In this document: piece after piece, positions 1-7,999 of the stretch | Layout of the letters: each line of letters starts with the position of its first letter | How positions within the stretch are numbered: position 1 is the stretch's first letter | From: Pseudovibrio sp. Tun.PSC04-5.I4 | GTDB lineage: Bacteria > Pseudomonadota > Alphaproteobacteria > Rhizobiales > Stappiaceae | Assembly: GCF_900104145.1 (NCBI RefSeq) | Contig: NZ_FNLB01000006.1 | Location: forward strand, 2,361,501-2,425,500 | DNA: 64,000 nt | Reading direction: 5' to 3' | Notes under the pieces: model-generated | Told to the model about the DNA's origin: nothing | Seen by the model: only the letters and a program-made list of their open reading frames with translations | Database searches by the model: none | Translations under genes and position numbers: made by a program

Positions 1-19
1 GATTCTCGATAAAACTACC

Positions 20-53
20 GAGAGGTGGAAATGCATAAACATCTTCACCTCTC
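20..53. other. Hairpin, 14-bp interrupted stem
   Basis: The arms GAGAGGTG and CACCTCTC enclose an 18-base interior that extends the pairing with one mismatch to a CATAAA loop. No T-run follows on either strand, so this may be a weak terminator of a gene left of the window or an RNA leader structure. The rest of 54-207 is AT-rich and holds no gene; it is the likely promoter region of the barrel protein downstream. Confidence 0.35.
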
Positions 54-223
54 TTGCGCAATATCACTCGATTTATTAGTTACTTACATTTCATATAATA
101 CATTATATAGCAGTGATATTTACTTCAATATTTCACTTGTTCTGTGAATTACACCATTAATTATTTGGTAACACATAGATATTTGCGCGAATCTCCTTTC
201 ACGACTTCAGGAGATAGTGCGCA

Positions 224-970
224 ATGGGAAATTTTTCCTCAACTGTGATCATGTTAGTTTCTGCGTTATTGACGACAGGAGCACTCTCTACCCATCTACA
301 GGCTGCTGACTTGGCTGAGGCGGCACAAGCGGCAGCAGCGGCGGCGGCTGAAAAGGCTGCGATGGGTATGTTTCCCCTCAAACCATATGCGGGCGCAAAG
401 GGCTTTGTGTCTTATGCCCCGGACGGGGATTTTTATGCACCGAACGGTGGCAGGGCCAAATTCATCGAATACGACCTTGGCTGGAATGCTGCTGTGTTTG
501 GAGGCGTGACTGCCGGTGATTTTGTGAAACTTCAGCTTGATACGGGGTACATCAGCAACGGCGTTGCCAACCTGTCTGGTGTTGAAGGTGGCAGTGGTAC
601 TGTTGCAGCAGCCTACGTGATGGCGGGTGTCGTGCTTTCGGCGCCCTTAACTCCGTTGACAAAAAAAGTTATTCCCTTTGCCGGGATTAGTGTCGGGGCT
701 GCCTTTCCGGTTATCGGGACGATTACTGGAACAATTCCCAACGGGGATGCATTTTCCATTAAGGGGAGCCAATCGACCGTTGGTGCGCTTCTGGCCCGTG
801 CAGGTGTTACCATCGTCATCACCCCAAAACTTGGTGCCTCACTTGAGTATGGGTTTTTCCAGACCGCAGATTTTTCACTGAATACAACAGACAATATCTC
901 AAGCTCAGGAAATGCCTCGACTGATATATCGGCACATTTGTTTGGTCTCGGCTTCGAGTATCATTTTTGA
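224..970 (+). CDS. Outer-membrane beta-barrel protein
   Basis: This 248-residue protein has an N-terminal signal peptide (hydrophobic stretch about residues 7-25, cleavage probably after LQA) followed by an alanine-rich run at about 30-46. The rest alternates short hydrophobic strands and glycine-rich turns. It ends in the aromatic C-terminus EYHF typical of beta-barrels recognised by the BAM machinery. A CAGGAGA ribosome site lies 9 bases upstream of the ATG. It probably resides in the outer membrane as an OmpA/OprF-like or porin-like small barrel; the ligand is unknown. It is a single gene, with lepA starting 128 bases later. The barrel call is an inference from composition and the C-terminal Phe. 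Confidence 0.75.
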   Translation: MGNFSSTVIMLVSALLTTGALSTHLQAADLAEAAQAAAAAAAEKAAMGMFPLKPYAGAKGFVSYAPDGDFYAPNGGRAKFIEYDLGWNAAVFGGVTAGDFVKLQLDTGYISNGVANLSGVEGGSGTVAAAYVMAGVVLSAPLTPLTKKVIPFAGISVGAAFPVIGTITGTIPNGDAFSIKGSQSTVGALLARAGVTIVITPKLGASLEYGFFQTADFSLNTTDNISSSGNASTDISAHLFGLGFEYHF

Positions 971-1098
971 GGGGTACTTCGGAAAATTGACGCTTTAACC
1001 AATGACTATTCACTTTATTGGCTGGAAAACACCTAAAAAGCGCGTGGGCGCCTATTATGTGCTTTGTCATAGAGCAAAGCAGTGGTAATTGAGCGCCC

Positions 1099-2904
1099 AT
1101 GACGACCAAAACCTTGTCCAACATTCGCAATTTCTCGATTGTCGCGCACATCGACCACGGTAAATCAACCTTGGCCGATCGCCTCATCCAGGCTACCGGT
1201 ACTCTCACTGATCGTGAGATGACGGAGCAGGTTCTCGATTCTATGGATATCGAGAAGGAGCGCGGCATCACCATTAAGGCTCAAACCGTCCGGCTGATTT
1301 ATGATGGCGCAGACGGGGTGAAGTACACGCTGAACCTGATCGACACTCCAGGCCACGTAGATTTTGCCTATGAGGTCTCGCGCTCTCTTGCCGCTGTGGA
1401 AGGCTCCCTGCTGGTGGTTGATGCCTCCCAGGGCGTGGAAGCGCAGACGCTTGCGAACGTGTATCAGGCTATCGATAACAACCATGATATCGTGACCGTG
1501 TTGAACAAGGTTGATCTGCCTGCTGCTGAACCAGAGCGCATTAAAGAGCAGATCGAAGACGTCATTGGTCTTGATACGTCCAGCTCTGTGATGATCTCCG
1601 CCAAAACCGGCCTCGGTATTCCTGATGTTCTGGAGGCTATTGTTAAACAGCTTCCAGCACCAAAGGGTGACCCTGATGGCCCACTGAAGGCGATGTTGGT
1701 AGACAGTTGGTACGATACATACCTTGGTGTGATGGTTCTGGTTCGTATCATCGACGGTGAACTGAAGAGAGGCGACTCCATCAAAATGATGGGCACAGGC
1801 GCCGTGTATTCAATTGACCGCGTTGGTGTTATGACCCCTGCGTTTGTGATAACAGACCGTCTTGGACCGGGTGAGATTGGCGTTTTGACCGCTTCCATCA
1901 AAGAAGTGGCTGATACCCGCGTTGGTGACACTATCACCACGGACAAAAAAGGCTGCACCGAAGCGCTGCCGGGCTTTAAGCCTGCGCAACCTGTTGTGTT
2001 CTGCGGTCTTTTCCCGGTTGATGCCAACGACTTTGAAGACCTACGCGGCGCTATGGGCAAGCTGCGCCTCAATGATGCGTCTTTTTCGTATGAGATGGAA
2101 ACATCGGCTGCGCTTGGCTTTGGTTTCCGCTGTGGCTTCCTTGGTCTGCTGCACCTTGAAATCGTTCAGGAGCGTTTGTCCCGCGAGTTCAACCTCGACC
2201 TCATCGCAACGGCACCCTCCGTTGTTTATGAGATGGAGATGAATGACGGCTCTCACTTTGAAATGCACAACCCAGCAGATATGCCTGATGTTGTGAAGAT
2301 CAAAGAGATCCGCGAGCCATGGATCCGCGCCAACATCATGACACCAGATGAGTATCTGGGAGCTATTTTGAAGCTCTGTCAGGATCGTCGCGGCGTTCAG
2401 GTGGACCTTTCCTACGTTGGGTCCCGCGCTATGGTCACTTATGACTTGCCGCTCAACGAAGTGGTGTTTGATTTCTACGATCGCCTGAAGTCAATTTCCA
2501 AGGGTTATGCCTCCTTCGATTACGCCATCAGTGACTACCGTGCCGGTGATTTGGCGCGCATGTCCATTCTGGTGAATGACGAGCCAGTGGATGCGCTTTC
2601 TGTTCTGGTGCACCGGTCTCAGGCTGATCGCCGTGGCCGTGCCATGTGTGCGGTGCTCAAGGAGCTTATCCCTCGTCACATGTTCAAGATCCCAATTCAG
2701 GCTGCGCTTGGTGGCCGCGTGATTGCGCGTGAAACTCTTTCCGCTCTGCGTAAGGATGTGACCGCGAAATGTTACGGTGGTGATGCCTCTCGTAAACGCA
2801 AGCTGCTGGATAAGCAGAAGGCGGGTAAGAAGAAGATGCGCCAATTCGGGAAGGTTGAGATCCCTCAGGAAGCATTTATTCAAGCGCTTAAGATGGATGA
2901 TTGA
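1099..2904 (+). CDS. lepA: Elongation factor 4 (LepA), ribosome back-translocase GTPase
   Basis: This full-length (601 aa) translational GTPase acts on stalled or mistranslocated ribosomes. The G1 motif AHIDHGKS is at residues 16-23, the G3 motif DTPGH at 82-86 and the G4 motif NKVD at 136-139. EF-G-like domains II, III and V follow, and the LepA-specific C-terminal domain is rich in Lys/Arg (KRKLLDKQKAGKKKMRQFG) and ends near KVEIPQEAFIQALK. It appears complete and undamaged. The ATG at 1099 directly precedes the conserved MTTKTLSNIRNFSIVAH start. In many proteobacteria lepA precedes signal peptidase lepB; here it is followed by its own terminator and a phnA-like gene. Confidence 0.98.
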   Translation: MTTKTLSNIRNFSIVAHIDHGKSTLADRLIQATGTLTDREMTEQVLDSMDIEKERGITIKAQTVRLIYDGADGVKYTLNLIDTPGHVDFAYEVSRSLAAVEGSLLVVDASQGVEAQTLANVYQAIDNNHDIVTVLNKVDLPAAEPERIKEQIEDVIGLDTSSSVMISAKTGLGIPDVLEAIVKQLPAPKGDPDGPLKAMLVDSWYDTYLGVMVLVRIIDGELKRGDSIKMMGTGAVYSIDRVGVMTPAFVITDRLGPGEIGVLTASIKEVADTRVGDTITTDKKGCTEALPGFKPAQPVVFCGLFPVDANDFEDLRGAMGKLRLNDASFSYEMETSAALGFGFRCGFLGLLHLEIVQERLSREFNLDLIATAPSVVYEMEMNDGSHFEMHNPADMPDVVKIKEIREPWIRANIMTPDEYLGAILKLCQDRRGVQVDLSYVGSRAMVTYDLPLNEVVFDFYDRLKSISKGYASFDYAISDYRAGDLARMSILVNDEPVDALSVLVHRSQADRRGRAMCAVLKELIPRHMFKIPIQAALGGRVIARETLSALRKDVTAKCYGGDASRKRKLLDKQKAGKKKMRQFGKVEIPQEAFIQALKMDD

Positions 2905-2955
2905 GCTACGGTCGGGCTTTAAAGTCCGGCTAGCAAACCTTACGCTAAGAAATTG

Positions 2956-2979
2956 AAGGCGGCCTTGGGTCGCCTTTTT
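2956..2979 (+). terminator. Rho-independent terminator of lepA
   Basis: The stem AAGGCG/CGCCTT encloses a short loop and is followed by TTTTTC, 52 bases after the lepA stop codon. Confidence 0.7.
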
Positions 2980-3020
2980 CGTTGGAATACAAAAATAGAA
3001 TCCAAGAAGGTAAGTGAACC

Positions 3021-3599
3021 ATGTCACTTGAGAATGACCTGCGCAGCCGCGCTGAAGACAAATGTGAACTCTGTGGTGCAACCGAAAACCTAGGTGTTAT
3101 TGCAGTTGGCCCAGATGGCGGCGAAAACGTCGACAAGTCCATCCTCGCCTGTTCTACCTGTTCCTCTCAGATTGAAGATGGCGCTGAGTTAAACCAGAAC
3201 CATTGGCGTTGCCTGAATGACAGTGCATGGAGCACTGAGCCTGCTGTACAGGTAAGCGCATGGCGCTTGTTGAACCGCCTTAGCGGCGAAGCATGGGCAC
3301 GCGACTTGCTGGATACTCTTTATCTTGATGAGGAAACACTGGCTTGGGCGCAGGCTGGTCTTGCAGCGGCAGATGACACCGACGTCATCATTCACAAAGA
3401 CACTAACGGTACTGTGTTGAGTGGCGGCGATACAGTCACTCTCATCAAAGACCTCAAGGTCAAAGGCGCTGGCTTCACTGCCAAGCGCGGCACAGCAGTT
3501 CGCAACATCTCCTTGGTGGATGATAATGCTGAACATATTGAAGGCCGCGTGAACGATCAGCGGATTGTTATTCTGACTGAGTTCGTGAAAAAGTCTTAG
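3021..3599 (+). CDS. PhnA-family zinc-ribbon protein
   Basis: This 192-residue protein carries the PhnA architecture. An N-terminal zinc ribbon has CELCGA at residues 16-21 and a second Cys pair (CSTCSSQ) near 44-50. The C-terminal PhnA domain has the motif VLSGGDTVTLIKDLKVKG and then the conserved RGTAVRNISLVD, ending in EFVKKS. The family was named from an alkylphosphonate operon, but the biochemical role is unsettled and no phosphonate genes lie nearby. The ribosome site AAGAAGG is just upstream of the ATG. It has its own hairpin terminator downstream, so it is probably monocistronic. Confidence 0.9.
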   Translation: MSLENDLRSRAEDKCELCGATENLGVIAVGPDGGENVDKSILACSTCSSQIEDGAELNQNHWRCLNDSAWSTEPAVQVSAWRLLNRLSGEAWARDLLDTLYLDEETLAWAQAGLAAADDTDVIIHKDTNGTVLSGGDTVTLIKDLKVKGAGFTAKRGTAVRNISLVDDNAEHIEGRVNDQRIVILTEFVKKS

Positions 3600-3625
3600 A
3601 AACGACTAGCATAAGTAAAAATAAT

Positions 3626-3653
3626 AGAGCGGCTCACAATGCCGCTTTATTTA
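3626..3653 (+). terminator. Rho-independent terminator after the PhnA-like gene
   Basis: The stem AGCGGC/GCCGCT with a 7-base loop is followed by TTTATTT, 27 bases after the stop codon at 3599. Confidence 0.65.
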
Positions 3654-3801
3654 CACGGTGGAAACTGATTCTGCGCTGCCTTAAGCACTTCAACGCACCG
3701 ACACCCCTTCCTTTTAGGTAGTAAAAAACACGTGTTACTACCGATTCCCTATGCTAGACACACTGATAATTTCAATTTTTAGTTGTAGGGAACAATAAGC
3801 G

Positions 3802-4368
3802 GTGCGAAATATTTTATTCTTTTTCACTCTACTAATTTTACTGTCAGGCTGTCAAAGCACTTGCGACGGCTCAAATGAGTGTTTTGACAAGCGTATTGCA
3901 ACTTCCAAAAACACTATGGAAGTACGTTCCTATCAGGACGTGTTAGGCGGTACAACCGTCAAAGACTGGAGCCAGGGACATGGCACCCAGTTTGAATATT
4001 TGGGAAAAAATGGACGGGCTTACCTCGTCTATCCCGGAAATACTCATGTGCTTCCGGGCCACTGGGCAATTGTTCAAACTGGACGAGATGCGGAAGTCTG
4101 TTTCCGCTATCCAACCAACAGCTATAATCCAGTCACAAGTGAAAGTGGTGGACGTTGGAAATGCCGTAAAGCGCTTTCCTTTGTAAAACATCTTGAGGAA
4201 ATAAGAAGTGGTGACCTTCTACGTCTAAAACGCACAAGTAAGCTTCCTAAAATTCTGCCGAAGAAAATTAATATTTCTATCAAAGCTGCCATGAAAGAAG
4301 TTGGCTACAAGGCAAAGCTCACACGAAATAAAGCATGCACGTGGAACCGCGAAAACTGCCGTCCATGA
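3802..4368 (+). CDS. Small lipoprotein of unknown function
   Basis: A GTG start (ribosome site GTAGGGA about 10 bases upstream) opens a 188-residue protein with a lipoprotein signal: MRN, a Phe/Leu-rich hydrophobic core and the lipobox LLSGC with the lipidated cysteine at 17. The mature part holds four further cysteines in two pairs close to the N-terminus (CDGSNEC region) and at the C-terminus (CTWNRENC), suggesting disulfides in the periplasm. No family is recognised. The basic C-terminal third (KRTSKLPKILPKKINISIK) could contact membrane or nucleic acid, but that is a guess. It stands alone, with convergent genes to its right across a perfect inverted repeat. Confidence 0.7.
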   Translation: MRNILFFFTLLILLSGCQSTCDGSNECFDKRIATSKNTMEVRSYQDVLGGTTVKDWSQGHGTQFEYLGKNGRAYLVYPGNTHVLPGHWAIVQTGRDAEVCFRYPTNSYNPVTSESGGRWKCRKALSFVKHLEEIRSGDLLRLKRTSKLPKILPKKINISIKAAMKEVGYKAKLTRNKACTWNRENCRP

Positions 4369-4402
4369 AGATTCTGATGGTGCTGTTTTGAGCATATACG
4401 AT

Positions 4403-4452
4403 GCAGTTAACTCTGGTCTAAGACCTTAAAGTCGAAAACCAGAGTTAACTGC
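4403..4452. repeat. 15-bp perfect inverted repeat between convergent genes
   Basis: GCAGTTAACTCTGGT at 4403-4417 is repeated as its exact complement at 4438-4452, with a 20-base loop that contains the smaller palindrome GGTCTAAGACC. It lies between the lipoprotein gene (+) and the next gene (-). There is no T-tract directly after either arm, so it may work as a processing or Rho-associated 3' end for both genes. Confidence 0.6.
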
Positions 4453-4517
4453 CAAGTGCGGCACTGCAATTTATCCTTACCTGTCCCAGCATAGCCACCG
4501 TATCCACAGCCGCTAAA

Positions 4518-5177
4518 TTAGATCTCTTCATCCATTTGGTCTGGTAGCATATGCATGTGCAGATGGATTTGGTGTGGGGATACGCGCAGTAGGATCTGAT
4601 TGTTTGACCATTGCCGCAAAGCTGCGCCTGCTTTTGATGTTTCTATCCTGTAGTGACGGCCGCCTCTTCTTGCGTACCAGTCGATGCGATCTGTGCCCAG
4701 CCATCTCCGCGTTTTGATGGGGTGTAGCATTGTCAAGGTTCCGGGATAATCTGCGAGCAAGAGACTGACCGCGCCGGCAACTCTCGTTTCCTTCATGATT
4801 TCATGGGTCTCGCAAATCTGTTGCTTTTTGACAGTGGCAACCCGCCGGCCCACATGGGCATATTCATTGAAGTACGCGAGCCTTTCATCCTGCGGAAGAT
4901 AATCGTAAACAACGATGCCGTTTTCATCCAGGAATGAAAAATAGAAGGAGCTGTTTGTGTATTGGAGCGTAACTCGCTGTAGTTGCTTTCCTATCCACCG
5001 CTGGACTGTGTTCCCGCTGGCAGTCAAATATTCAGTGCTGCCTTTTTTTTGCAGAACAAGTCCCAAACCAATCAGATAATCATTGTCTAGAAACCGAGAG
5101 GCAATGCCGCCGCCCAACAACATGCCTGACGAGACGTGTTGACCTGAAAATCCATCCGCACCAGTTGTGATATCCAT
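4518..5177 (-). CDS. Hypothetical protein, phospholipid-scramblase-like length and style
   Basis: This is a 219-residue protein when started at the ATG at 5177, which has GAGGGG five bases upstream; an in-frame ATG at 5207 has no ribosome site. No signal peptide is visible. A glycine-rich segment (SSGMLLGGGIASRF) is near residues 16-30 and the C-terminus is unusual, His/Met-rich and acidic (HLHMHMLPDQMDEEI), which could bind a metal. I do not recognise the family. It is on the same strand as the DUF2165 gene upstream (150 bases away). Confidence 0.6.
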   Translation of the reverse strand: MDITTGADGFSGQHVSSGMLLGGGIASRFLDNDYLIGLGLVLQKKGSTEYLTASGNTVQRWIGKQLQRVTLQYTNSSFYFSFLDENGIVVYDYLPQDERLAYFNEYAHVGRRVATVKKQQICETHEIMKETRVAGAVSLLLADYPGTLTMLHPIKTRRWLGTDRIDWYARRGGRHYRIETSKAGAALRQWSNNQILLRVSPHQIHLHMHMLPDQMDEEI

Positions 5178-5326
5178 GCCTGCCCCTCGTAAACACAAGA
5201 ATTTCATGTTTCAAACGTGGAACAATTCCTAGGCAAAAGCAGTCCTTCAAATGCCTCAGATGGATAGTCTCAGGTTACTTATTAGGGAGTGAATCTCAGG
5301 GGGAGAGCGACTTGCATCACTCCAGT

Positions 5327-5821
5327 TTATTTTAGTTCCTCGTCTTTCAGACTCACAAAGATCAGAGCAAGGAAAGCGATGATACTGATGTTGTAGGAGG
5401 TTTCTACCGCGCTGTTTCCCAGTGGAGATTGCCAGGCCAGAAACCATTCCCCTCCGAATACAACAAACCCTAGGAACCACAGCAGAATGGCCGTGCAATA
5501 GCCCAGAGACACCATGATCTTGGATCGGCTAAAGACTTTCGCTGACTTCCCAATATTTGCAAGCATCCGAAGACTGCCAATGATGAGCAGGAAGGCGATG
5601 AAGCCTTCTATAGCCAGTATAATGGACAGAAAGACCTGAGCACTCTCTAGCGGAAAGATTGCACGCGCTTGGGGGCTGGTTGGAAAGACATCCACCATTG
5701 AGATGACCGATTCCACATAGGCCAGGTTCGCCGGGGCGTCTTGAAAATTGTTGAGACTGGCCATTGCAGCAAAAGCGCCAAAAGCCAGAGAGATCAGAAT
5801 TTTAATCAGTCGTAGAACCAT
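5327..5821 (-). CDS. DUF2165 small integral membrane protein
   Basis: About 164 residues from the ATG at 5821; an in-frame ATG at 5860 would add 13 residues lacking family resemblance. Four hydrophobic segments fit inner-membrane helices (about residues 5-22, 60-82, 101-122 and 137-155). The motifs GGEWFLAWQS and the FPTSPQARAIF loop match what I know of DUF2165, a family of predicted small integral membrane proteins without known function. The alpha/beta hydrolase gene ends about 110 bases upstream on the same strand. Confidence 0.75.
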   Translation of the reverse strand: MVLRLIKILISLAFGAFAAMASLNNFQDAPANLAYVESVISMVDVFPTSPQARAIFPLESAQVFLSIILAIEGFIAFLLIIGSLRMLANIGKSAKVFSRSKIMVSLGYCTAILLWFLGFVVFGGEWFLAWQSPLGNSAVETSYNISIIAFLALIFVSLKDEELK

Positions 5822-5932
5822 GGATCTGTCCGTTGTTTTCCAACAGTAGATCAGATCCACTCTAACGGCTGGTTATGCTGTCTATTTGGCTCTTGCACTT
5901 TGCATTGGCTGTTTGTTAAGCAAGCTACAGAG

Positions 5933-6817
5933 CTAAGAGATATCCAAAATTTCAGGCCAGAGGGCAGCATTTTGCTTGCTGAAAGCTTTGAGGTGACCAA
6001 CTTCTTTAAGCTCAAAATCTTTTGGATCGAGCACCTGCCGTGTGGACCGGGCCTCTTTGTAAAGCACCTCAAGGCGATCAACAGAAGCCTTTGGGGCGGT
6101 ATCATCATCGGTAAACCCAATAATTTTCATAGGGCCTGTGAATGGCTTGGGATTCATCTGAGGGAGCACACTGCCGATATCGCTGGTGTAGAAGGTTGGT
6201 GAGGTGCACCATTTGCGCCATTGCCAATAGACGCCCGCTGGCATGTCCGCACCGAGACCTAAGGCTTTACCCGGTAGGTATCCTTTTATGCGGGTGAAAA
6301 TTGGACCCAGTAAATACCAGAAGAGAATGACCGTGAGAAAGTATGGCATGTGATGATCGCGCCAGTAGACCTGTCCGCACGCGACTGTCGTGATTTGATC
6401 AACCTTATGCAGGTTTTTATGAAACGGGAACATGAACCCACCAAGGGAATGGCCTATGACATGAGTTTTAGGCGTATCTGCCAGCTCCAGAAGCGCCTCT
6501 AGTGCAGCTTGCTGGTCATGCACGCCCCAATCAACCATGGTTGCCGCAGACTGGCTTGGGTGGATTTTTTTGGAGGCTCCAAAGTCACGGTAATCGTAAG
6601 TCAAGCACAGGTGTCCCTGCTCCGCCACCCAGCGGGCGAACTTGCCGTAAAACGCCTGAGGCACGCCGGTTGCACCATGAATAATGACAGAGGATTTCGG
6701 TGGGTCTTTCGGCCAAAAAGCCTTCCCGACCAAAGTTGCGCCCTTGCTCGGAATTGTGAGCAATTCCACTCGCTGCTCGTTCATACCCATCGTTTCTTCC
6801 ACTGCTGTCATTACCAT
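5933..6817 (-). CDS. Alpha/beta hydrolase
   Basis: This 294-residue protein has the alpha/beta-hydrolase core. The oxyanion-region motif VIIHGATGV sits near residues 44-52 and the nucleophile elbow GHSLGG near 122-127. A late-strand acidic residue lies in FTDDDTAP and a C-terminal histidine in EVGHLKAF completes a plausible Ser-Asp-His triad. It resembles serine aminopeptidase-like or YheT-like hydrolases acting on small esters; the substrate is unknown. No signal peptide is seen, so it is probably cytoplasmic. GGAGG lies about 10 bases upstream of the ATG at 6817; internal ATGs at residues 10 and 12 are alternatives. Confidence 0.85.
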   Translation of the reverse strand: MVMTAVEETMGMNEQRVELLTIPSKGATLVGKAFWPKDPPKSSVIIHGATGVPQAFYGKFARWVAEQGHLCLTYDYRDFGASKKIHPSQSAATMVDWGVHDQQAALEALLELADTPKTHVIGHSLGGFMFPFHKNLHKVDQITTVACGQVYWRDHHMPYFLTVILFWYLLGPIFTRIKGYLPGKALGLGADMPAGVYWQWRKWCTSPTFYTSDIGSVLPQMNPKPFTGPMKIIGFTDDDTAPKASVDRLEVLYKEARSTRQVLDPKDFELKEVGHLKAFSKQNAALWPEILDIS

Positions 6818-6880
6818 TCGGATGCCATCCTCCAGATGACCGTATAGGATCAGATATTGACGTATAGGTAAAGGCGTCTG

Positions 6881-6908
6881 ACAAAATAAAACCCTCTCTT
6901 TCGAGAAG
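6881..6908 (-). terminator. Rho-independent terminator, minus strand
   Basis: Read on the minus strand, CCTTCTC-GAAA-GAGAGGG forms a 7-bp stem with a GNRA loop and is followed by TTTTATTTT. It ends whatever transcript comes from the right, most likely that of the 50-codon gene at 7087-7239. Confidence 0.65.
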
Positions 6909-7086
6909 GTCTCATCAAATCCTTATGGATTTTGTCGCGCTCCCAGCAAGTTGCCTCGCCAAGACCTACAGCAAGCTGCTGAATAAGGCCGTCCTACTTT
7001 CCTTATCCTGCTCCTACTTCTGCATTGCTGCTATTCGTCTTCCTCCGTCCCGAAGAAGCGCTGCAGGCAACACAATTGGCAAGCTC

Positions 7087-7239
7087 TTATCCTACCTCGT
7101 CCCCACGAGCAGAATACTCTGCATCTGTACCAGCAAGGATCGAATCGACCGAACTTGTCTTTGAAGCAAATTCAGAAACAACAACCGTTCCAAGGATAAC
7201 CAAGAATACGCAAATGAATAAAGCCAAACCGAAAGTCAT
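7087..7239 (-). CDS. Small single-span membrane protein, 50 aa
   Basis: The frame starts ATG ACT TTC GGT and is preceded by GGAGGG 3 bases upstream on the minus strand. It encodes a hydrophobic N-terminal helix (residues about 2-22, MTFGLALFICVFLVILGTVV) and a polar Ser/Asp/Glu-rich tail ending DEVG. A terminator for the same strand lies at 6881-6908. It fits a small inner-membrane protein with a periplasmic or cytosolic tail; no family is recognised. The good Shine-Dalgarno sequence and coherent composition are the support. 7240-7800 shows no other convincing gene. Confidence 0.5.
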   Translation of the reverse strand: MTFGLALFICVFLVILGTVVVSEFASKTSSVDSILAGTDAEYSARGDEVG

Positions 7240-7806
7240 AGTCCCTCCACTCCAATGACACCTGAAGCGTAGAATCCGGCTTGATTTATGTCAATACAAC
7301 TTTCGAATTTGACTAATGTAAAAAATACTAAGGGTCCGTTCTCGGTTTCTTGACTATTTCATTTTGCGGCGCACAAATCATCCAATCTCATACATAAATG
7401 ACCGTGTATTTTTGCTGCAACGCAAGAAATCGCTCTCCAACCTAAAGACCGAAGGTCGAGATTCCTCTTCTGATGGATTCATCCCCATTTTATTATGTAA
7501 GACAGACGCAATCAAAATGTATGGACAGATATTGCACTCAGGTAGGCAATGCAAAATGCGCGTGAATACCACGCTGGAGATCAGTTTTTTTCTGCCCGAC
7601 CTAGGTGTGAATGATGCAAACAGCGCTTTCTTGCGAACGCTGGTGCGTTGCAGATACTGGCATTAAGCGGGTGGAGCATTCTGGGGGATGGCGGGAACAG
7701 AGCTCCTGCTTCAAGCAGCTGAGGCATAAACAGTCGCTTACACTGCTCAAACGTTCTGCTGCAGATCTAGCCCCTTGCCGTTATCAAGGCGGATAGTTCA
7801 TACGCG

Positions 7807-7845
7807 AAAGGGTGCCTTCCCCTCCCCGGAAAAGGCACCCTTTTC
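7807..7845 (+). terminator. Strong hairpin terminator, first of three
   Basis: AAAGGGTGCCTT at 7807-7818 pairs with AAGGCACCCTTT at 7832-7843, followed by TTC. No gene on the plus strand leads into it within 800 bases, so it may end an unannotated small RNA transcribed from about 7600-7800. Confidence 0.6.
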
Positions 7846-7848
7846 TAA

Positions 7849-7881
7849 TGGCTCTTTGTTGGACGGTCTAACAAAGAGCCA
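7849..7881. other. Perfect 12-bp stem-loop, second of three
   Basis: TGGCTCTTTGTT at 7849-7860 pairs exactly with AACAAAGAGCCA at 7870-7881 across a 9-base loop. It sits only a few bases from hairpins on each side. Confidence 0.55.
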
Positions 7882-7884
7882 CTT

Positions 7885-7926
7885 ATAAAAAATTTGCCGC
7901 AACGGGGGTTTGTTGCGGCAAATTTT
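7885..7926 (-). terminator. Terminator of the tyrosine permease gene, third of three hairpins
   Basis: AAAATTTGCCGCAAC at 7889-7903 and its exact complement at 7912-7926 form a 15-bp stem. On the minus strand it is followed by TTTTTTATAAG. It lies 74 bases past the permease stop codon. Confidence 0.7.
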
Positions 7927-7999
7927 CTGATCACTAATTGCTTTAACTCAGGCTATTACAAATATCGTCAAGCTTTACCTGCAATAGAGAGCTGGCATT

